Below are positions 1 through 4,816 of a DNA stretch of 11,492 bases, piece after piece. The notes under the pieces are model-generated. The model saw only the letters and a list, made by a program, of their open reading frames with translations. It made no database searches and was not told the DNA's origin. The position numbers and the translations under genes are program-made. The stretch is from Candidatus Geoarchaeota archaeon (GTDB lineage Archaea > Thermoproteota > Thermoprotei > Gearchaeales > WAQG01), in NCBI GenBank assembly GCA_015520395.1, contig WAQG01000035.1:1-11492 (forward strand). Reading direction: 5' to 3'. Every line of letters starts with the position of its first letter. The stretch's first letter is position 1.

Positions 1-254
1 ACCCTATAGGCCTTTATCATTCCCCTTAGAGTGAGCTTAAGAACACCATCTATGAACAGCTCCTCTACGACACTGCTCAGATCCATAAGATTATATGAAA
101 TGTCTAGGATCCTCGCGCCCCTGGCCTCTAAATATCTTAAGGCAGGCCCCGCAGTCAGCCACTCAATGCTAGCCCACTCCATATGGCTGGCTAGATAGAA
201 ATCCCTGGTCACATGACCCAGCCCAACGCTCGATGTCGCGAACAGAAGCTTCAT
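1..254 (-). CDS. MurG-like (GT-B) glycosyltransferase, N-terminal part, cut by window edge
   Basis: Only the first 84 codons lie in the window; the gene continues past base 1. The translation begins MKLLFATSSVGLGHVTRDF and goes on to WLTAGPALRYLEARGARIL. This matches the N-terminal Rossmann half of GT-B glycosyltransferases (MurG/UDP-sugar transferase type), where a glycine-rich G-x-GH-x-x-R loop follows the first beta strand. The family moves sugars from nucleotide donors to lipid or other acceptors at the membrane surface. The substrate cannot be read from this fragment. There is no Shine-Dalgarno sequence before the ATG, but a TATA-like box lies about 28 bases upstream, so a leaderless transcript is likely. 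It is divergent from the COG1751 gene, with 185 bases between the two starts. The fold assignment is fairly sure; the function is not. Confidence 0.72.
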   Translation of the reverse strand, partial: MKLLFATSSVGLGHVTRDFYLASHMEWASIEWLTAGPALRYLEARGARILDISYNLMDLSSVVEELFIDGVLKLTLRGMIKAYR

Positions 255-277
255 CACAGGAGTTAATGGTCGAAGGT

Positions 278-286
278 CAAATAAAC
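278..286 (-). promoter_or_regulatory. TATA box for the glycosyltransferase
   Basis: On the minus strand this reads GTTTATTTG. Its centre is about 28 bases before the ATG at 254, a spacing that puts transcription start at or next to the start codon. This is inferred from spacing and resemblance only. Confidence 0.45.
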
Positions 287-410
287 ATTGAACCAGGGCA
301 TTGATTCCCAGGGAGATAATATGGCATGTGCTTAAGGCCTTCATAGAAATCCCAGTGCCGCAGGGCCCTGAGAATCGTTCATCTAAGCACTGCGAGCCCA
401 CAACAAGGTC

Positions 411-416
411 TATATA
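411..416 (+). promoter_or_regulatory. TATA box for the COG1751 gene
   Basis: TATATA is centred about 27 bases before the ATG at 440. The bases directly before the ATG hold no Shine-Dalgarno motif, which agrees with a leaderless mRNA. Confidence 0.55.
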
Positions 417-439
417 CACCTGCAAACATAGCTTTACCT

Positions 440-1186
440 ATGAGGAGAAGTTGGATTGTGTATTTCGACAGGCCTGGACCTGCTAACACTGATGAAACTG
501 TGAGGTTGGCTGTGGATAGGGCATTGGAGCTGGGTATTAAACACCTCGTTGTCGCCTCGCTCACTGGGCGTAGCTGTTTAAGGCTGGTGGAGGAGGTTGA
601 GAGGAGAGGCGCTGACCTGAGCGTAGTTTGTGTGACGTTTAGGGCTGGCGGCTGGATCAATGTTGAAAGGCTTCTAAGCGAGGTGGGCAGAGGCGACACC
701 TGGGTGGAGATTCCTGAGCTTTATGATTATCTGTTGAAGAGCAGAGAGAGGGGCGATTTAAAAATACCCTACCTGGCAAGTAATCCGGCGATCATGAAGG
801 CGTTGGAGGAAAGGGGCGTAAGGATAGTGATCACAACGGATCTAGGGATGGACATAGATTCGAGCTTAGAGGTGGACTTAGGCATAGCAACCCCTCGAAA
901 ACTCATGAGCATGATGCTGCTTCTGTTTAGTAGCGGTATGAAGGTAGCCTTTTATGCGGTGCTCTCAGCGGCGGATGCAGGCGCGATACCCGTGGACAGA
1001 GAGGTTATAGCGATGGGAGGCACAGAGCTAGGCCTAGACACAGCGATAGTTGTCAAGCCCTCCTACAGCGACGACGTATTCAATAGGTTCCAGGGCTTTG
1101 AGGTTAGGGAGATAATATGTAAGCCAAGGTCGATGATGGTAGGGTCTGAGTACCTTGAAAGAAGATACTACGCCCCCAGACAATAA
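440..1186 (+). CDS. COG1751-family protein (pyruvate kinase C-terminal-domain-like), function unknown
   Basis: The 248-residue product has the family signature YFDRPGPANT (residues 8-17), a VVASLTGR segment (37-44) like the first strand and loop of the pyruvate kinase alpha/beta C-terminal domain, and the conserved block around 167-207 (MKVAFYAVLSAADAGAIP, then EVIAMGGTELGLDTAIV). It ends with the family-typical EIICKPR. Stand-alone proteins of this type occur across archaea; they lack the catalytic barrel of pyruvate kinase, and their ligand is not established. This one is longer than I expect for the family (about 180-200 residues), with extra sequence around residues 80-125. The start is supported by a TATA box 27 bases upstream. 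The gene stands alone, divergent from a glycosyltransferase. The family call is confident; the role is unknown. Confidence 0.85.
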   Translation: MRRSWIVYFDRPGPANTDETVRLAVDRALELGIKHLVVASLTGRSCLRLVEEVERRGADLSVVCVTFRAGGWINVERLLSEVGRGDTWVEIPELYDYLLKSRERGDLKIPYLASNPAIMKALEERGVRIVITTDLGMDIDSSLEVDLGIATPRKLMSMMLLLFSSGMKVAFYAVLSAADAGAIPVDREVIAMGGTELGLDTAIVVKPSYSDDVFNRFQGFEVREIICKPRSMMVGSEYLERRYYAPRQ

Positions 1187-1601
1187 CATTCCGAGTGGAT
1201 AAAACGTTATGGGATAAGTCAGGACACCCGGCTGTCCAATATGTTATTAACTTTAGCACTTTATGTATTGCGATCAGAGAGCCTGCAGCCTTCCTTGGTT
1301 TTTAGATAAAGCTGTGCCTGGTCAGACATCTAGACGTTTCTAAGGAAATAACCCTAAGGCCCTCAAGATATCTCAATCTCAACCTCCTCATCATAAGGAG
1401 CTTTTCTGACTCACTTCTAAATAAGAGAGCAGCTCGCCTCTCAGCAGCCTTCAACCCCTCTCCTTAGGAACCGTGTTGAACAGCAGCTTAGCGCTCCGCT
1501 AACATATTAGCTTGGCGCCGTGGACGATGGATCCTAGAGCGGAAATCAGTGGGGCATCTAATGATGTGTGTAGCTTAAAGATGGGAGCAAAATGGGTTTA
1601 C
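1187..1601. other. Long intergenic gap, mostly without recognisable content
   Basis: These 415 bases lie between the stop codons of the COG1751 gene and the methyltransferase-like gene, which converge here. I see no tRNA, no convincing C/D-box RNA, no inverted-repeat element and no conserved protein. The only coding candidate is a 50-codon minus-strand frame at 1302-1454. A 31-codon plus-strand frame at 1527-1622 is weaker still. A short T-run at 1299-1303 could help stop plus-strand transcription. The region looks less codon-biased than its flanks and may be a decayed gene. Confidence 0.5.
1302..1454 (-). CDS. Possible small basic protein or gene remnant (50 aa), doubtful
   Basis: A TTG at 1454 is preceded by GGAGAGGGG, a plausible Shine-Dalgarno-like stretch, and opens a 50-codon frame ending at TAA. 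The product begins LKAAERRAALLFRSESEKLL and continues with an Arg/Leu-rich segment (MMRRLRLRYLEGLR). It is strongly charged and probably helical if made. An in-frame stop lies just upstream of the ribosome-binding site. I recognise no family. It may be a real small gene, the remnant of a longer one, or chance; the last is quite possible. Confidence 0.18.
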   Translation of the reverse strand: MKAAERRAALLFRSESEKLLMMRRLRLRYLEGLRVISLETSRCLTRHSFI

Positions 1602-2114
1602 TCATTCCTGTTTTTCTCTTAGTGCTTTAAAGCCTTTAACTAGGCATTTTATGCTTAGTCTAAAGGGTGGCACTCTTTTCATGTACTCCACATATTCCAG
1701 CCCGAACTTTGAGAGGTTTTCGGGCTCCTCGAACCAGACCAGGAAGAACATGGCAGCTGCAACTCCCCAGCCCGAGAAGATTAGGGCTGTAGGGGATGCT
1801 AACAGCAATGCCAGACCTATTGGAAGTAATGCTAACCCAAAGTGGTTGGGATGTCTCATGCAAGAATATATCCCAACGGTTACCAACCTGTCGGGAGCTT
1901 TAAACCCACCCTCAGGCTCCAGATGCCCATATCTCTTAAGGGTGCGGCCAGCTAAACTGCTAAGCAGAACCGAGTACCCCACCACGATGACGCCGAGGGT
2001 GCGAAGAGCGAGCCTCCATTCAAAAGGAACAGTAAAAATCCAGTATTTATCTAAAAGGGAGGAAAATATTACGGCAAGCCAGACAATTAGCCAGTAAGCC
2101 AGCCTTAGCCACAT
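1602..2114 (-). CDS. Isoprenylcysteine carboxyl methyltransferase / phospholipid methyltransferase-like membrane protein
   Basis: This is a small integral membrane protein (170 residues from the ATG at 2114) with about four to five hydrophobic segments. It carries the ICMT/PEMT-family C-terminal signature: LVTVGIYSCMRHPNHFG, a hydrophobic hairpin, then FEEPENLSKFGLEYVEYMK and VPPF. In the family, the R-H-P and E-E elements form the S-adenosylmethionine site, and the enzyme methylates prenyl-cysteine carboxylates or lipid head groups in the membrane. The archaeal substrate is unknown. The start is a choice: a TTG at 2126 adds four residues, but the TATA box at 2140-2145 sits about 28 bases before the ATG at 2114, which fits the leaderless pattern of this window. 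It is divergent from the DUF4430/ECF pair. The family call is good; the substrate is open. Confidence 0.82.
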   Translation of the reverse strand: MWLRLAYWLIVWLAVIFSSLLDKYWIFTVPFEWRLALRTLGVIVVGYSVLLSSLAGRTLKRYGHLEPEGGFKAPDRLVTVGIYSCMRHPNHFGLALLPIGLALLLASPTALIFSGWGVAAAMFFLVWFEEPENLSKFGLEYVEYMKRVPPFRLSIKCLVKGFKALREKQE

Positions 2115-2139
2115 CCCAAAATCCAACCCGAGTACATCC

Positions 2140-2145
2140 TATATA
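2140..2145 (-). promoter_or_regulatory. TATA box for the methyltransferase-like gene
   Basis: TATATA on the minus strand is centred about 28 bases before the ATG at 2114 but only about 17 before the TTG at 2126. It therefore favours the ATG as the start. Confidence 0.5.
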
Positions 2146-2187
2146 CGTTTAACGTCGCCACCCACATTTCGTGTACTGAGGATTACG

Positions 2188-2196
2188 TTTATATAT
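2188..2196 (+). promoter_or_regulatory. TATA box for the DUF4430/ECF operon
   Basis: TTTATATAT is centred about 29 bases before the ATG at 2221. The earlier in-frame ATG at 2203 is only about 11 bases away, inside the expected promoter, so it would probably not be in the transcript. Confidence 0.6.
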
Positions 2197-2220
2197 GACT
2201 GTATGGATTATCCATCCAAG

Positions 2221-2709
2221 ATGAAGACCGGAGGCATTATTTTGGTGGGCTTGCTGGTCTGGGCGATCCTGGCGTCGAGCCTTGCCGCTTACTTCTATGT
2301 GGAGTACGTTGCTCAGGTGGAGGTTGCCAGCAGCTATAGGGCTTTAGCTGAGAGGTGTGAGGAGATAGCCTTACATGTCAGCATACTTATTGATTATGGC
2401 AATGGGTCTAGGGTGTGGTTTAATGATACCTTGGTGCCTATAGGGTCTTCTCTTCTCAATGCGACAATGATGGTTGAGAGGGTTGAGTACATGGTTGGGG
2501 ATTATGGGGCTTTTATTACCAGCATAGGTGGCGTTGCTAATGATCCTGGCAGGAACCTTTACTGGATATACTGGGTTTGGGACTCCAGTAGAGGTGAGTG
2601 GGTCTTGGGACCCGTGGCTGCAGATAAGTATAGGGTTTCGGATGGCGGCGTTTACGCCTGGACCTACAGCGACACCTCGAGCTGGCCGCCTCCCCCTCCC
2701 GGTGGTTAG
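2221..2709 (+). CDS. Membrane-anchored DUF4430-domain protein (transcobalamin-like beta-grasp)
   Basis: The 162-residue product starts with MKTGG and a single hydrophobic segment (about residues 5-27), either a signal anchor or a signal peptide. The rest should lie outside the cell. The outer part has the DUF4430 order of motifs: VSILIDYGNGS, a leucine/threonine strand region, GAFITSIGGVAND, YWIYWVWD, and VAADKYRVSDGGVYAWTY. It closes with a proline tail (WPPPPPGG). DUF4430 resembles the ligand-binding C-terminal domain of vitamin B12 carriers. Three N-x-S/T sites in the outer part suit archaeal surface glycosylation. The ATG at 2203 would add six residues, but promoter spacing favours 2221. 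Only two bases separate its stop from the S-component start, so the two genes are surely co-expressed. Inference: it presents a vitamin-like ligand to that transporter. The domain call is good; the ligand is not known. Confidence 0.8.
   Translation: MKTGGIILVGLLVWAILASSLAAYFYVEYVAQVEVASSYRALAERCEEIALHVSILIDYGNGSRVWFNDTLVPIGSSLLNATMMVERVEYMVGDYGAFITSIGGVANDPGRNLYWIYWVWDSSRGEWVLGPVAADKYRVSDGGVYAWTYSDTSSWPPPPPGG
2701..2705 (+). promoter_or_regulatory. Ribosome binding site for the ECF S component, inside the upstream gene
   Basis: GGTGG lies in the last codons of the DUF4430 gene, six bases before the TTG at 2712. It matches the core of the archaeal anti-Shine-Dalgarno complement (GGAGGTG) and explains use of a TTG start through translational coupling. 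Confidence 0.5.
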
Positions 2710-2711
2710 GG

Positions 2712-3272
2712 TTGAGGGGGAACGCCCTTAGAACCTCGTTTATCGCCTTGATGACCGCCACAGCTGTAGCTCTGAGGGTTGGGAAGAACTGGGGGTTAGG
2801 CCCCATCCAGTTCATAAATGTCTCTTTGGCCTTTGGGTATTCAGCGTCCTTTATGGCTGGCCCCATTGCTGGCCTCATGGTCGGCCTTCTCTCCCAGCTC
2901 CTCTCAGACCTCCTGATATTTCCCGGCCCCTGGACGATTATAACGTCTGTTGCATGTGGCCTTACCTCTATGGGCGGCTATCTGTTGAGGAGGTTTGGGG
3001 GTGGAAGGGGCCTACTGATAGTGACGCTATACCTCCTCACATTCCTTTACGACGTTTCGACATCCATGGCGGGCTACATGTTGGCTGGCTACCCGCCCCT
3101 AAATGCCTTAGTTGTGGGGCTTCTGGGACTTTTCCTTCCAGCTGGGGGCGGTTGGCTGATAGGTGTGGGTCCCACGACGGAGCTCATCACAGCAGTAATC
3201 ACAGTTAGCCTGATTGAAGTCATCAGGAGAGCTGGCCTTGGAAGCCTTTACATCAGAGGAGAGCCATCTTAG
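2712..3272 (+). CDS. ECF transporter S component (substrate-binding membrane subunit)
   Basis: The 186-residue, very hydrophobic product has about six membrane segments. The stretch at residues 40-75 is the clearest mark: FGYSASFMAGPIAGLMVG, then LLSQLLSDLLIFPGPWTI. It matches the pattern of glycine-rich helix, G-P-x-A-G, S-D-L and P-G-P-W seen in energy-coupling-factor S subunits. These bind a vitamin or similar small molecule and join a shared T subunit and two ATPases. None of those partners is in the window, so it may use a shared (group II) module encoded elsewhere. The start is a TTG with GGTGG before it, coupled to the DUF4430 gene. The gene converges with tryptophanase; their stop codons share two bases (TTAG at 3269-3272). 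The vitamin is unknown; a corrinoid is a guess based on the neighbour. Confidence 0.82.
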   Translation: MRGNALRTSFIALMTATAVALRVGKNWGLGPIQFINVSLAFGYSASFMAGPIAGLMVGLLSQLLSDLLIFPGPWTIITSVACGLTSMGGYLLRRFGGGRGLLIVTLYLLTFLYDVSTSMAGYMLAGYPPLNALVVGLLGLFLPAGGGWLIGVGPTTELITAVITVSLIEVIRRAGLGSLYIRGEPS

Positions 3273-4684
3273 CCCTCAACAGGCTTGAGCCTTGCTATGA
3301 AGTGCCTTAGTGGCGTGTCCATCGATGGATATACCAGCCTCAGCCCCCTCACCTCATCCCTCCTCTCCATTAGGCGTCTCAGCCCCTCAGCCACCCAGTC
3401 CATGTGCAGATTCGTGTAGACCCTCCTTGGGATGGCCAGCCTCATATACTCAGTCTTGGGGTATCTGACCTTCCCCGTCTCCCTATCAACCTCGGCGAAT
3501 GCAAGGGAGCCAAGCCCAACCCCCCTCACACCAGCCTCTACATAGAGCTCTGCGGCCAGAGTATCTGCCGGAAACATGCTTTGGGGGATGTGTGGCAGGA
3601 ATTTTAAGGCATCTATGTACACAGCGTGTCCGCCGTATGGCTTTACAACGGGTATCCCATTTTCGACCAGCCGGCTCCATAGGTACCTTACCTGCCCAAT
3701 CCTCCACGACAGGTAAGTCTCGTCTAAAACCTCTCTTAGACCGACCGCCATGGCTTCGAGATCCCTCCCGGCCAGGCCGCCGTAGGTCGGGAAGCCCTCG
3801 TGTAGTATTAGGAACCTTGCCATGCGCTCATAGAGCTCCTTATCCCTGAGAGCTATAAACCCACCTATGTTTACGAGGGCATCCTTCTTGGCGCTGAAGA
3901 GGACGGCGTCCGCGTAGCTCATCATCTCTCTAACTATCTCCCTTATTGACACATCCCTGTAGGCAGGGTCTCTCTCCTTTATCAGCCATGCATTCTCGGC
4001 AAACCTTGCCACATCCATCAAGAAGAGCTTCCCGTACTCCCTTGCTATCTCGCTTGCCCGCCTGATGTTATCCATGGAGACGGGGTGCCCCCCGTACGTG
4101 TTGTTCGTGATGGTCATTAGGACGAGGGGCACTCGGTCGCCCTCCCTGGAGGAAAGCAGGTTCTCGAGCCCTTTTAGGTCTATGTTGCCCTTGAAGGGAT
4201 GCATGACCTCGGGATCGAGTGCCTCAGGTATGGGGAGATCCAGTGGCACGCCGCCCTTATCCACTATATGAGCCCTTGTAGTGTCGAAGTGGCCATTCCC
4301 CGGCACTATATCACCCTTTTTCAAGAGCGTTCTGAAGGCTACGTTCTCAGCCCCCCTCCCCTGATGGGTGGGCAGGACGTAGGGAAAGCCCATAACCTCC
4401 CTCACACTCTCCAGCAGGTGATAGAAGCTCTCAGCCCCAGCGTAAGACTCGTCCCCCATCATCAGGGCTGCCATCTGTGAGGCGCTCATCGCGGAGGTTC
4501 CACTATCGGTCAAGAGATCTATGTAGATATCCCTGCTCCTGAGGTAGAAGACATTGTAGTGTGCCTCCCGGATCCTTCTAAGCCTTTCGTCGCGGGGGAG
4601 AAGCCTCACAGGCTCAACAACCTTTATTCTGTAAGGCTCGGCCGGGGTGAGATTTAGGGGTTTCCACATAATAAACCACAGCAT
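3269..4684 (-). CDS. tnaA: Tryptophanase (tryptophan indole-lyase), PLP-dependent beta-eliminating lyase
   Basis: The enzyme splits L-tryptophan into indole, pyruvate and ammonia in the cytoplasm. From the ATG at 4684 the product is 471 residues, the same length as the E. coli enzyme. Alignable landmarks: EPYRIKVVEPVR (16-27), DLLTDSGTSAMS (56-67), PTHQGRGAEN (105-114), DVARFAENAWLIK (224-236) and the PLP-lysine motif SAKKD (264-268, with K267 expected to hold PLP). Also present are EGFPTYGGLAGRDLEAMAVGL (296 onward, interrupted here only by citation) and the C-terminal LRHF. H461 and a hydrophobic residue (L391) sit where tryptophanases have His and Ile, whereas tyrosine phenol-lyases have Phe and Arg, so tryptophan is the likelier substrate. 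The open frame extends to 5248, but that part is antisense to the neighbouring gene and unlike the family. A TATA box at 4703-4710 supports 4684; an ATG at 4669 is the alternative. It is divergent from the acyl-CoA fusion gene. Confidence 0.93.
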   Translation of the reverse strand: MLWFIMWKPLNLTPAEPYRIKVVEPVRLLPRDERLRRIREAHYNVFYLRSRDIYIDLLTDSGTSAMSASQMAALMMGDESYAGAESFYHLLESVREVMGFPYVLPTHQGRGAENVAFRTLLKKGDIVPGNGHFDTTRAHIVDKGGVPLDLPIPEALDPEVMHPFKGNIDLKGLENLLSSREGDRVPLVLMTITNNTYGGHPVSMDNIRRASEIAREYGKLFLMDVARFAENAWLIKERDPAYRDVSIREIVREMMSYADAVLFSAKKDALVNIGGFIALRDKELYERMARFLILHEGFPTYGGLAGRDLEAMAVGLREVLDETYLSWRIGQVRYLWSRLVENGIPVVKPYGGHAVYIDALKFLPHIPQSMFPADTLAAELYVEAGVRGVGLGSLAFAEVDRETGKVRYPKTEYMRLAIPRRVYTNLHMDWVAEGLRRLMERRDEVRGLRLVYPSMDTPLRHFIARLKPVEG

Positions 4685-4702
4685 ATTAATCCCTGCCTCC
4701 CA

Positions 4703-4710
4703 GATATAAA
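4703..4710 (-). promoter_or_regulatory. TATA box for tryptophanase
   Basis: The minus strand reads TTTATATC, centred 22-23 bases before the ATG at 4684 and 37-38 before the ATG at 4669. It rules out any start upstream of 4700 for the main transcript. Confidence 0.5.
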
Positions 4711-4774
4711 CTAGAGAGTCCGACGGCTTGTAGCTTCCCAAATTCGGGTTGCTTTCGCGGGCCTGCCTGAGGCT

Positions 4775-4784
4775 ACATATATAT
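4775..4784 (+). promoter_or_regulatory. TATA-like element for the acyl-CoA fusion gene
   Basis: ACATATATAT is centred about 37 bases before the ATG at 4817 and would give a leader of roughly 10-14 bases. A second AT-rich box (AAATATATA, about 4796-4803) lies too close to the ATG to be the obvious promoter. Both sit in the 132-base region shared with the divergent tryptophanase promoter. Confidence 0.4.
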
Positions 4785-4816
4785 TCCTTGGGCCAAAATA
4801 TATACCTCGATGGGTT

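Noticed and set aside
301..486. 61-codon plus-strand frame
   Set aside because: It spans the divergent promoter region and the first codons of the COG1751 gene in another frame. It has no family resemblance.
1345..1415. C/D-box guide RNA candidate on the minus strand (ATGATGA followed later by CTGA)
   Set aside because: The boxes are about 65 bases apart with no convincing D' and C' pair between them, and the motifs are short enough to occur by chance.
1527..1622. 31-codon plus-strand frame starting MDPRAEISG
   Set aside because: It has no ribosome binding site, only a borderline TATA spacing, and runs into the 3' end of the converging gene. Chance is more likely.
1651..2097. 148-codon plus-strand frame
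   Set aside because: It is antisense to the methyltransferase-like gene, whose family motifs are clear on the other strand.
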